Assembly: GCA_013694495.1 (NCBI GenBank)
Contig: JACDCH010000277.1
Coordinates: forward strand, 1-5,536
Reading direction: 5' to 3'
DNA from: Acidimicrobiia bacterium
GTDB taxonomy: Bacteria > Actinomycetota > Acidimicrobiia > Acidimicrobiales > JACDCH01
Length of the DNA stretch: 5,536 bases
Part shown: positions 1 through 5,536 of the stretch, piece after piece
How positions within the stretch are numbered: position 1 is the stretch's first letter
Layout: each line of letters opens with the position of its first letter
Notes under the pieces: model-generated
The model's input: the letters and a program-made list of their open reading frames with translations, nothing else
Database searches by the model: none
What the model was told of the DNA's origin: nothing
Position numbers and translations under genes: made by a program

Positions 1-2
1 CC

Positions 3-55
3 TCGTTCTTCGGCACCACCGTCTCTGCCGTCGAGACGCTGGCGCCGAAGAACGA
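3..55. repeat. Left copy of flanking palindrome (hairpin repeat)
   Basis: This is an imperfect inverted repeat with two 22-nt arms (4-25 and 33-54) around a 7-nt loop (26-32). Twenty of 22 positions pair, with mismatches only at arm positions 12 and 16, and T3-A55 adds one more pair. The outer part of the arm reads CGTTCTTCGGC and the inner part ends in GTCTC; their complements appear in reverse in the 3' arm. A second copy lies at 976-1026, at the other end of the gene that starts at 86. The position 30 nt upstream of the start codon would also suit an operator for the DNA-binding protein encoded there, but that role is inference. The window starts almost at this repeat, so what lies to its left is unknown. 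Confidence 0.9.
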
Positions 56-85
56 TGGGTCACGGCGGCGGCGTAGTGAGAAGGC

Positions 86-1006
86 ATGGAACGCATCGAC
101 GCCCGCCTGGCGCGGTGGTGCGAGAGCAACGACGGCATCGTCGAGCTCGGCGCCCGGAAGGCGGCCGGCCTGAGCCGGGCGACGCTGTACCGGAGGGCCA
201 AGGACGAGGTGCTCGTGCGCGAGCACGAGGGCGTGTACCGCCACGCGGCCCATCCCCGCACGTTCGAGTCGAGGCTGCGGGCCGCGGTCGCAGCCGGTGG
301 CGAGGGCGCCTTCGTCTCCGGTCCCTCGCTCATGCGCCTCTACGACGTGCGGGGGAGGTGGCCGGAGCGGCCGGAGATCACGCTGCTCGGGAGCGAGCAC
401 CTGGAGCTGCCCGGCGTCCGGATCCGACGCCTCGACCGGATCGAGCCGCGGGACATCGCCCAGCGCCACGGGCTGCCGGTCCTCGCCCCGCCCCTCGGGC
501 TGCTCTTGCTCGGTGCGACGAGCCCGAGCCCAAAGGTCGAAGCAGCCGTCCACGACATGGTGTTCCAGGGCTTCACGACTCGGCCCCTGCTCGTCGACGC
601 AGCCGCCCGGTACGGCGGGCGCGGCCGCCGGGGCGTGGCCGCGTTCCGGGCTGCGGTGCGGTCGCTCGATTCCGACGGGCGCGCCACGCAGACGAACCTC
701 GAGCTCGTCCTCCTGCGCGCCCTGCGCGACGCGGGAGCACCCGAGCCGCTGCTCCAGGCGCCCGTGGTCGACGCCGACGGCCGACGGCGCCGGCTCGATC
801 TGGCCTGGCCCGAGCGTTCCCTCGACGTGGAGACCGACGGTGATCGCTGGCACCTCAACCCGGCCGACCGGCGGGCGATGACCGACCGCGACCGGGCCCT
901 GGCCGCCGCGGGCACCAAGACGCTGCGGTTCAGCAGCAGCGACCTCGAGCTCGATCTGACCGCCTGTGTCGCCACCGTTCTTCGGCAGCTCGGTCTCAGA
1001 GGTTGA
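86..1006 (+). CDS. Winged-helix (AbiEi-like) plus DUF559 nuclease-fold protein
   Basis: This 306-residue protein has the two-part layout common in Actinomycetota. Residues about 1-55 resemble the AbiEi-antitoxin-like winged helix (GLSRATLYRR, then EGVYRHA). A middle region of about 60-160 follows, and residues about 195-300 form a DUF559/Vsr-like restriction-endonuclease fold. In that fold I see the helix acidic residue E206, D238 in LDLAWPE, E249 in DVETDGDRWH, and the closing GTKTLRFSSSDL strand and helix. The predicted catalytic acids are therefore present and the gene looks intact. The reaction and target are unknown; DNA binding or cleavage is inferred from the fold. No AbiEii-type toxin gene follows, so a toxin-antitoxin role is not supported. 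ATG 86 is the first possible start, because in-frame TGA 77-79 lies just upstream. The purine run GAGAAGG (78-84) sits only 1 nt from the ATG, unusually close for a ribosome binding site. The gene is bracketed by two copies of one palindrome; the right copy overlaps its 3' end. Confidence 0.85.
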   Translation: MERIDARLARWCESNDGIVELGARKAAGLSRATLYRRAKDEVLVREHEGVYRHAAHPRTFESRLRAAVAAGGEGAFVSGPSLMRLYDVRGRWPERPEITLLGSEHLELPGVRIRRLDRIEPRDIAQRHGLPVLAPPLGLLLLGATSPSPKVEAAVHDMVFQGFTTRPLLVDAAARYGGRGRRGVAAFRAAVRSLDSDGRATQTNLELVLLRALRDAGAPEPLLQAPVVDADGRRRRLDLAWPERSLDVETDGDRWHLNPADRRAMTDRDRALAAAGTKTLRFSSSDLELDLTACVATVLRQLGLRG

Positions 1007-1026
1007 GACGCTGGTGCCGAAGAACG
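976..1026. repeat. Right copy of flanking palindrome, overlapping the stop codon
   Basis: The arms are 976-997 and 1005-1026 around a 7-nt loop (998-1004), the same geometry as the copy at 4-54. Eighteen of 22 arm positions pair. The 3' arm matches the left copy's 3' arm at 21 of 22 positions, and similarity continues into CGAYGGG just beyond both. The 5' arm encodes residues V298-L304 of the preceding protein, and the TGA stop (1004-1006) spans the loop/arm junction. The repeat lies between two convergent genes, with 22 nt left before the FKBP stop codon, so it could act as a bidirectional, U-tract-less terminator. No T-run follows it on either strand. Confidence 0.9.
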
Positions 1027-1048
1027 ACGGGGGTTGCGCGAGAGCGGG

Positions 1049-1429
1049 CTAGGAGAGGCCGATGAGGTCGACCACGAACACGAGCGTCTCGTCGGGGCCG
1101 ATGACGCCGCCCGCGCCCCGCTTGCCGTAGGCCATGGCCGGCGGGATCACGAGCCGGCGGCGGCCGCCGATCTTCATGCCGGCCACGCCCTCGTCCCAGC
1201 CTTTGATGACCTGGCCGCCACCGAGCTTGAACGAGAACGTGTCGTTGCGGTCCCACGAGGCGTCGAACTGCTTCCGGGTGCGCCAGGAGACGCCCACGTA
1301 GTGCACCTCGACCGTCTGGCCGGCGGTGGCGACCGCGCCGTCGCCCTCCTCAAGGTCCTCCTTCACGAGGTCGGCAGGCGGCTGCTCACCCGGCGGGACG
1401 TAGACGTGCGGCTTCTCAGCATCGGCCAT
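1049..1429 (-). CDS. FKBP-type peptidyl-prolyl cis-trans isomerase
   Basis: This 126-residue, single-domain FKBP (EC 5.2.1.8) catalyses cis-trans isomerisation of Xaa-Pro bonds during protein folding. A hydrophilic N-terminal stretch of about 35 residues precedes the domain. Residues that line the FKBP12 pocket can be aligned: Y44 in VEVHYVG, F55 and D56 in QFDASWDR, F67, V74-I75 and W78 in GQVIKGWDEGV, Y101 in MAYG, and F118 in LVFVVDL. The pocket therefore looks complete and catalytically competent. There is no signal peptide, lipobox or membrane segment, so it should be cytoplasmic. The start is 9 nt after the sulfatase stop, and AGGG (complement of 1437-1440) overlaps that stop codon with 7 nt to the ATG. 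This implies co-transcription and probably translational coupling with the sulfatase. The client protein is unknown. Confidence 0.95.
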   Translation of the reverse strand: MADAEKPHVYVPPGEQPPADLVKEDLEEGDGAVATAGQTVEVHYVGVSWRTRKQFDASWDRNDTFSFKLGGGQVIKGWDEGVAGMKIGGRRRLVIPPAMAYGKRGAGGVIGPDETLVFVVDLIGLS

Positions 1430-1436
1430 GGGTCGA

Positions 1437-1440
1437 CCCT
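1437..1440 (-). promoter_or_regulatory. Ribosome binding site of the FKBP gene, overlapping the sulfatase stop
   Basis: On the minus strand AGGG shares bases with the TAG stop of the sulfatase (1439-1441) and lies 7 nt before the FKBP ATG (1427-1429). The overlap suggests that ribosomes finishing the sulfatase help initiation of the FKBP. Confidence 0.6.
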
Positions 1441-3721
1441 ATTCGTGCTTGAGGGATTGCTCGACCTCGGCTGCCGGGGCCGGCGCCCGGGGGGCGAACA
1501 TCGGGATCTCGAACGTGACGCCGTCGAGCTCGGCGGAGAGCGGGAACGGCGGCTGGTAGTCGTCGCACACCGGGAAGCCGGCGTCACGGCCGATCAGGAG
1601 ACCGGCGCCGCCGATCTGCCAGCGGAACGGCAGGTCGTGGGGCAGGTCGGCCGAGGCCACCTCGGCGCCGTCGACCCGCAGGCGCAGCACCCGGCCGCCG
1701 CCGGCGCGGTCGTAGTCGAGGCCGAGCTCGTGGCGGCCGACGCCGACCACCGCCGGGGCCTGCACCATCGTGACCTCGCCGAACAGGTTGAACGCCGCAG
1801 CCGGCACCCCGTCGACCACGTACCAGGCCCACCCGTTGCTCCAGTCGCCCAGCGCGCAGAGCACGCCCTCGAGCCCGCCGTCGGGCCCGTCGACGGTGGC
1901 CCGGGCCTCGAAGCCCGCGCCGAGGGGCGGCAGCAGGTCCTCGGCGATTCCGCCCCCGCCGGGTTGGAACGTGCTGCGGTACCGGAGTCCGTTCGGGCTG
2001 GGCTCCATGGCGACGGCCCGGGCGGTGAACGCGTCCTCCAGCGGGAGCACGTTGTTGTGCCCGGCCTCGAACCACCATCGCTCGACCAGCGCGGCGACGA
2101 CGTCGGGGTGCTCGTCGGCGAGGTCGGTCGACTCGGAGAAGTCGTCGTCGAGGCGGAACAACGACCAGCGGTCGGTGGCGAAGTCCTTGCTGCCCTCGAC
2201 GCGCTCCCACTCGACCGTCAGCTGCCGCCCGACGTGGTCGGTCGTGGCCTTCCACCCGTCGTGGTAGATGGCTCGCGACCCGAGCATCTCGAAGTACTGC
2301 GTGCCCCGGGGCGACGGCGCCTCGGCCGACTCGAACGTGAGCACCAGCGACGCCCCGGCGACGGGCAGCTGGTCGTGCCCGTCGACCCGGGCGGGCGGCG
2401 CGACGCCGCACGCCTCGAGCACCGTCGGGAGGAGGTCGACGGCGTGGCAGAACTGGCTCCGCACCTCCCCGGCCGCCGCGATGCGGGCCGGCCAGCGCAC
2501 GACGAGCGGGGTGCGGACCCCGCCGAGCCAGGTGAACCGCTTCCACAGCCGCAGCGGCGTGTTGCCGGCCCACGCCCAGCCCCAGGGGTAGTGGTTGTAC
2601 GAGCGGGGGCCGCCCAGGTCGTCGATGCGGGCCAGCGTGTCCTGCACGTCGTCGACCCGGTCGTGGGTGAAGCGGTGCTCGTTGAACGTGCCGACGGGGC
2701 CGCCCTCGGCCGAGGTGCCGTTGTCGGAGATCAGCATGACGATCGTGTTGTCGAGCTCGTCGATCGCCTCGAGGAAGGCGAGGAGGCGGGCGATCTGCTG
2801 GTCGGTGTGGGTGAGGAAGCCGCCGAACACCTCCATGAAGCGGGCGTACAGGCGGCGCTCGTCGGCGGGCAGGGCGGCCCAGTCGTCGATCCACGGGGGG
2901 CGGGGCGCGAGCTTCGTCCCCGCCGGCACGATGCCCAGCTCGAGCTGCCGGGCGAACAGCCGCTCGCGCCACGCCTCCCACCCGTCGTCGAACCGGCCGG
3001 CGTAGGCGTCGATGAACTCGCGCGGCGCGTGGTGTGGCGCGTGCATCGCGCCGGTCGCGAAGTAGAGGAAGAACGGCTTGTCCGGCGTGGCGTGCTGCTG
3101 GTCGCGGATGAGACGGATGGCCTGGTCGGTGAGGTCCTCGGTGAGGTGGTACCCCTCGTCGGGCGTGCGGGGCGGGTCGACGAAGCCGTTGTCGCGCACG
3201 AGGTCGGGCGTCCACTGGTTCGTGTCGCCGGCGAGGAACCCGTAGTGGCGCTCGAAGCCGAGGCCGAGCGGCCAGCGGTCGAACGGTCCCGAGGCCGACT
3301 GCTCCCAGCGGGGGGCGAGGTGCCACTTGCCGACGGCGAACGTCGACCAGCCCTCGTCCCGCAGGATGCGCGGCAGCGTCGCCGCCGACCGCGGGATGCG
3401 TCCGTCGTAGCCCGGGAAGCCGATCGGGATGTCGGTCAGGAACCCCATGCCGACGGCGTGGTGGTTGCGCCCGGTGAGCAGGCAGGCTCGCGTCGGCGAG
3501 CACAGCGCCGTCACGTGGAAGCGGTTGTAGCGGAGGCCCTCGGCCGCCAGCCGGTCGATGGCCGGCGTGTCGAGGTCGCTCCCGAAGCACCCCAGCTGAC
3601 CGAACCCGAGGTCGTCGAGCACGATGACCACCACGTTCGGTGCGCCCGCGGCCGGCTTCGGCGCCGGGTGGAACTCGGGGGTCGACTCGGCGATCGTGCG
3701 GCCGAGGTGGAGGCGGGTCAT
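1439..3721 (-). CDS. Arylsulfatase, Cys-type formylglycine sulfatase with C-terminal extension
   Basis: This 760-residue type I sulfatase hydrolyses sulfate esters (EC 3.1.6.-). The signature CSPTRACLLTGR places the cysteine to be converted to formylglycine at C74. The other active-site residues line up with Pseudomonas AtsA: metal ligands D36, D37, D333 and N334, plus R78, K132 and H134 (GKWH), H227 and K394. Phrases such as ELGIVPAGTKLAPR also match that arylsulfatase group. The catalytic part ends near residue 575. Residues about 580-745 form a Gly- and hydrophobic-rich, probably all-beta extension resembling a concanavalin/LamG-like sandwich; similarly long arylsulfatases are known in mycobacteria. 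No signal peptide precedes the first strand (PNVVVIVLDDLG), so the enzyme is probably cytoplasmic. The reading frame stays open far upstream, but I chose ATG 3721 because AGGA lies 7 nt before it and homology begins just after. The natural substrate cannot be told. No formylglycine-generating enzyme gene is in the window. Confidence 0.94.
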   Translation of the reverse strand: MTRLHLGRTIAESTPEFHPAPKPAAGAPNVVVIVLDDLGFGQLGCFGSDLDTPAIDRLAAEGLRYNRFHVTALCSPTRACLLTGRNHHAVGMGFLTDIPIGFPGYDGRIPRSAATLPRILRDEGWSTFAVGKWHLAPRWEQSASGPFDRWPLGLGFERHYGFLAGDTNQWTPDLVRDNGFVDPPRTPDEGYHLTEDLTDQAIRLIRDQQHATPDKPFFLYFATGAMHAPHHAPREFIDAYAGRFDDGWEAWRERLFARQLELGIVPAGTKLAPRPPWIDDWAALPADERRLYARFMEVFGGFLTHTDQQIARLLAFLEAIDELDNTIVMLISDNGTSAEGGPVGTFNEHRFTHDRVDDVQDTLARIDDLGGPRSYNHYPWGWAWAGNTPLRLWKRFTWLGGVRTPLVVRWPARIAAAGEVRSQFCHAVDLLPTVLEACGVAPPARVDGHDQLPVAGASLVLTFESAEAPSPRGTQYFEMLGSRAIYHDGWKATTDHVGRQLTVEWERVEGSKDFATDRWSLFRLDDDFSESTDLADEHPDVVAALVERWWFEAGHNNVLPLEDAFTARAVAMEPSPNGLRYRSTFQPGGGGIAEDLLPPLGAGFEARATVDGPDGGLEGVLCALGDWSNGWAWYVVDGVPAAAFNLFGEVTMVQAPAVVGVGRHELGLDYDRAGGGRVLRLRVDGAEVASADLPHDLPFRWQIGGAGLLIGRDAGFPVCDDYQPPFPLSAELDGVTFEIPMFAPRAPAPAAEVEQSLKHE

Positions 3722-3728
3722 CGGCGCA

Positions 3729-3732
3729 TCCT
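3729..3732 (-). promoter_or_regulatory. Ribosome binding site of the arylsulfatase
   Basis: AGGA on the minus strand sits 7 nt before ATG 3721 and decides the start in a frame that stays open far upstream. A closer ATG (complement of 3727-3729) is out of frame and runs into a stop after three codons (ATG CGC CGA TGA). Confidence 0.65.
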
Positions 3733-3787
3733 GCCCGCCGCCCGCCCGCGGCGCGTGGACCGCCGCCGCGCCCGGCGGCCGGCCTCG

Positions 3788-3793
3788 TAGAGT
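3788..3793 (+). promoter_or_regulatory. Candidate -10 element of a leaderless map transcript
   Basis: TAGAGT fits the actinobacterial TANNNT -10 pattern and ends 9 nt before the map ATG. Transcription would then start at or within a few bases of the ATG, giving a leaderless mRNA. This agrees with the lack of a purine-rich ribosome binding site before map. No -35 hexamer is apparent at normal spacing. Confidence 0.5.
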
Positions 3794-3802
3794 TCCGGGC
3801 CC

Positions 3803-4786
3803 ATGAACCGGTTGCGTTCCAACAGCCCCTGCTGGTGCGGCAGCGGCCGCAAGCTCAAGCGCTGCCACGGCGACCACCAGGCCCACCGGCGCCCGGCCGT
3901 GGCCCCCGGCGGGGTCAGCGAGCACCGGGACGTGCCGTCGTCGATCCCCCGCCCCCCGTACCTCGCCAACGACGGCGCCCCGACGCCGGCGCCCCCGCAG
4001 ATCCACGCGGGCCCCGAGCTCGAGCGGCTGCGTCACGCCTGCCAGGTGGCGGCCGAGGTGCTCGCCGAGGCCGGCGCCGCCGTGGCACCTGGCGTGACCA
4101 CCGACGAGCTCGACGCGATCGCCCACGCCGCCTACCTGCGCCGGGGCGCCTACCCCAGCACGCTCGGCTACCGCGGCTACCGCAAGTCCGTGTGCACGTC
4201 GGTGAACGAGGTCATCTGCCACGGGATCCCCGACGACCGGGTCCTCCAGCCCGGCGACATCGTCAACGTCGACGTGACCGCGTACATCGACGGCATGCAC
4301 GGCGACACGTCGGCCACGTTCGCCGTGGGCGAGATCGACGGCCCGACGGCGAGCCTCGTCGACCTCACCCGCCGGGCGCTCCTCCTGGGCATCGCCGCCG
4401 TCGGCCCCGAACGCGACCTCACGACCGTCGGTGAGGCGATCCAGCCCTTCGCCTTCGCCCACGGCCTCGGCGTCGTGCGCGACTACGGGGGCCACGGCAT
4501 CGGCGCCACCTTCCACGCCGCGCCGCACGTGAACCACGCCGTGATGCGCGCCGCTCCCGTCCCCCTCGTGCCCGGGCTGACCTTCACCGTCGAGCCCATG
4601 CTCAACGCCGGCACCGAGACCCACCGCCTCTGGCCCGACGGATGGACGGTGGTCACCGAGGACCTGCTGCCGAGCGCCCAGTTCGAGCACACCGTGATCG
4701 TCACGGAGACGGGCGTCGAGATCCTGACCCTCACCGCCGAGGGCAGCAGCCCGGCCGGCACGCTGGCCACCACCGTCTCGGCCTGA
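3803..4786 (+). CDS. map: Type I methionine aminopeptidase with N-terminal SEC-C zinc motif
   Basis: This 327-residue enzyme (EC 3.4.11.18) removes the initiator methionine from new proteins at the ribosome. Residues 10-22 form a SEC-C zinc-binding motif (C10-W-C12, then C21-H22). A Pro-rich linker of about 45-68 containing IPRPPY resembles the linker of mycobacterial MetAP1c and human MetAP1. The pita-bread catalytic domain spans about 70-312. All expected catalytic and metal residues are present: H140 (EVICHGIP), D157 (DIVNVDV), D168 (HGDTS), H231 (GHGIG), E264 (FTVEPM) and E295 (AQFEHT). An in-frame TAG at 3788-3790 leaves ATG 3803 as the only start that keeps the SEC-C motif. There is no ribosome binding site, so a leaderless transcript is likely. 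The gene is transcribed divergently from the sulfatase and followed 35 nt later by a nitroreductase. Actinobacteria often carry two map genes, so this may not be the only copy. Confidence 0.96.
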   Translation: MNRLRSNSPCWCGSGRKLKRCHGDHQAHRRPAVAPGGVSEHRDVPSSIPRPPYLANDGAPTPAPPQIHAGPELERLRHACQVAAEVLAEAGAAVAPGVTTDELDAIAHAAYLRRGAYPSTLGYRGYRKSVCTSVNEVICHGIPDDRVLQPGDIVNVDVTAYIDGMHGDTSATFAVGEIDGPTASLVDLTRRALLLGIAAVGPERDLTTVGEAIQPFAFAHGLGVVRDYGGHGIGATFHAAPHVNHAVMRAAPVPLVPGLTFTVEPMLNAGTETHRLWPDGWTVVTEDLLPSAQFEHTVIVTETGVEILTLTAEGSSPAGTLATTVSA

Positions 4787-4810
4787 CCTCCACCGCGGTC
4801 GATCCCCGCG

Positions 4811-4814
4811 AGGA
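4811..4814 (+). promoter_or_regulatory. Ribosome binding site of the nitroreductase
   Basis: AGGA lies 7 nt before ATG 4822, the same spacing as at the sulfatase, and supports that start over the out-of-frame ATG at 4814-4816. It sits in the 35-nt gap after map, where I see no strong terminator. Confidence 0.6.
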
Positions 4815-4821
4815 TGGGGCG

Positions 4822-5526
4822 ATGGAGCTTCTCGACGCCCTGCGCACCACCGGCGCCGTCCGCGAGTTCACGCCCGAACCGGTGGCCGACGACGTGGTCT
4901 GGCGGGTGCTCGACAACGCCCGCTTCGCGCCCAGCGGCGGCAACCAGCAGGGGTGGCATGTCGTCGTGGTCAAGGAGCCGGCCACTCGGCTCGGGCTGCG
5001 GGACCTGTACCTGCCGGGTTGGTACGACTACCTCGCCATGAGCGCGGCCGGCCTGCGGCCGTGGGCCCCGCCGAACGACCCGGCCACCGAGGCCGCGGCG
5101 ACGGCGGGCGCCGGTGCGATCGCCGCCGCGGCGGCGGCCGGTCCGGGCGGCTTCGCCGAACGGCTCCACGAGGTGCCGGTGCTGCTCGCCCTGTTCGTGG
5201 ACCTCGGCGTGTTGGCGGCCGTCGACCGCGACAGCGCCCGGTACTCCTTCGCCGGCGGTGCATCGGTGTACCCCTTCGCCTGGAACGTCCTGCTGGCCGC
5301 TCGGGCCGAGGGGCTGGGCGGCGTCATCACGACGATGAGCATCCGCGAGGAGCCGGCGGTGAAGGAACTGCTCGGCGCGCCCGCCGACCACGCCCTGGCC
5401 GCGGTCATCGCCCTCGGTCGCCCCGCGCGCCAGGGCCGCCGGCTGACCCGGGCGGCGGTCGCCTCGTTCGCCACGCTCGACCGCGTCGACGGCCCTCCCC
5501 TGGCGCCCGAACCGGTCACGACCTGA
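4822..5526 (+). CDS. Nitroreductase-family FMN-dependent oxidoreductase
   Basis: This 234-residue protein belongs to the nitroreductase family, whose members bind FMN and use NAD(P)H to reduce nitroaromatics, quinones or other substrates, usually as dimers in the cytoplasm. The N-terminal FMN-binding segment reads LRTTGAVREF (R8, R14), a TTGAVR variant of the usual RRSVRxF. It is followed by ARFAPSGGNQQGWHVVVV (33-50), the central helix segment GGASVYPFAWNVLLAARAEGLGG (145-167, shown by its key residues P151, N155, G164, G166) and the C-terminal LLGAPADHALAAVIALGRP (183-201). Residues 88-110 form an Ala/Gly-rich stretch with little other sequence character. Length is normal for the family and the frame is intact. 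ATG 4822 was chosen for its AGGA site and family start. The 35-nt gap and shared strand suggest co-transcription with map. The physiological substrate cannot be inferred. Confidence 0.93.
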   Translation: MELLDALRTTGAVREFTPEPVADDVVWRVLDNARFAPSGGNQQGWHVVVVKEPATRLGLRDLYLPGWYDYLAMSAAGLRPWAPPNDPATEAAATAGAGAIAAAAAAGPGGFAERLHEVPVLLALFVDLGVLAAVDRDSARYSFAGGASVYPFAWNVLLAARAEGLGGVITTMSIREEPAVKELLGAPADHALAAVIALGRPARQGRRLTRAAVASFATLDRVDGPPLAPEPVTT

Positions 5527-5536
5527 CCGGTCCCGC

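Larger units (their letters stand above)
3722..3802. promoter_or_regulatory. Divergent intergenic region between sulfatase and map
   Basis: These 81 bp separate two divergent genes and must carry promoter signals for both unless either is transcribed from further upstream. The region is almost entirely G and C. It can form a 7-bp stem (3762-3768 with 3773-3779, loop of four), which may be a chance product of composition. I see no convincing minus-strand -10/-35 pair for the sulfatase. Confidence 0.5.

Noticed and set aside
55..881. Other long plus-strand frames across the nuclease-fold gene (starts at 55 and 297)
   Set aside because: Their products are Arg/Pro/Ser-rich with no domains. The frame starting at 86 encodes recognisable winged-helix and DUF559 motifs.
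86..1006. Type IV (AbiE) toxin-antitoxin pair
   Set aside because: Only the antitoxin-like winged helix is present, fused to a nuclease-type fold. No AbiEii nucleotidyltransferase gene is adjacent; the next gene is a convergent FKBP.
1034..3790. A 918-codon open frame on the plus strand, antisense to the FKBP and sulfatase genes
   Set aside because: Its product is low-complexity (rich in V, R, G, E, A) with no family resemblance, while the opposite strand encodes two clearly recognisable enzymes. It is a by-product of G/C-rich third positions.
3722..4690. N-terminal extension of the sulfatase frame by some 320 codons
   Set aside because: It would run antisense through map. Homology, the AGGA site and the family start all point to ATG 3721.
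4794..4810. Small hairpin (CGCGG with CCGCG) between map and the nitroreductase as a terminator
   Set aside because: The stem is only 5 bp, has no T-run, and lies just before the nitroreductase's ribosome binding site. It is not distinguishable from chance at this GC content.
4814..5041. Alternative start ATG 4814 near the nitroreductase
   Set aside because: It is out of frame with the nitroreductase and its product has no recognisable family.
1..5536. CRISPR array, tRNA or rRNA genes, known insertion sequence
   Set aside because: No regularly spaced repeats, cloverleaf-like segments, rRNA stretches or transposase motifs were seen. The only repeat family found is the two-copy palindrome.

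Overview
The window is a compact, very GC-rich stretch of bacterial chromosome with strong G/C bias at third codon positions, short intergenic gaps and AGGA/AGGG-type ribosome binding sites. The protein set (a winged-helix plus DUF559 protein, a cytoplasmic Cys-type arylsulfatase with a C-terminal extension, a SEC-C methionine aminopeptidase and a TTGAVR-type nitroreductase) fits a high-GC Actinomycetota. Acidimicrobiia is my best guess within that phylum, from general resemblance only.

Layout. Positions 3-1027 hold a plus-strand gene for a winged-helix (AbiEi-antitoxin-like) plus DUF559/Vsr-like nuclease-fold protein. It is bracketed by two copies of the same roughly 51-nt imperfect palindrome, and the right copy runs through the last codons and the stop codon. 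On the minus strand, reading from 3721 down to 1049, come an arylsulfatase and then a small FKBP-type peptidyl-prolyl isomerase. Only 9 nt separate them, and the isomerase's ribosome binding site overlaps the sulfatase stop codon. An 81-bp divergent intergenic region (3722-3802) separates the sulfatase from a plus-strand pair: methionine aminopeptidase (map), which looks leaderless, and 35 nt later a nitroreductase that ends 10 nt before the window edge.

How the genes fit together. The sulfatase/FKBP pair looks like one transcription unit and map/nitroreductase a second. These are housekeeping or general metabolic enzymes with no obvious joint pathway. The palindrome-flanked nuclease-fold gene is the accessory part. 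Its architecture (a single gene with DNA-binding and nuclease-type domains, intact predicted catalytic acids, and hairpin-forming repeats at both ends) resembles a REP/RAYT-style or miniature mobile cassette. It is the part most likely to be an undescribed system. No tRNA, rRNA, CRISPR array, recognised insertion sequence or stretch of more than 300 bases without a gene was seen.
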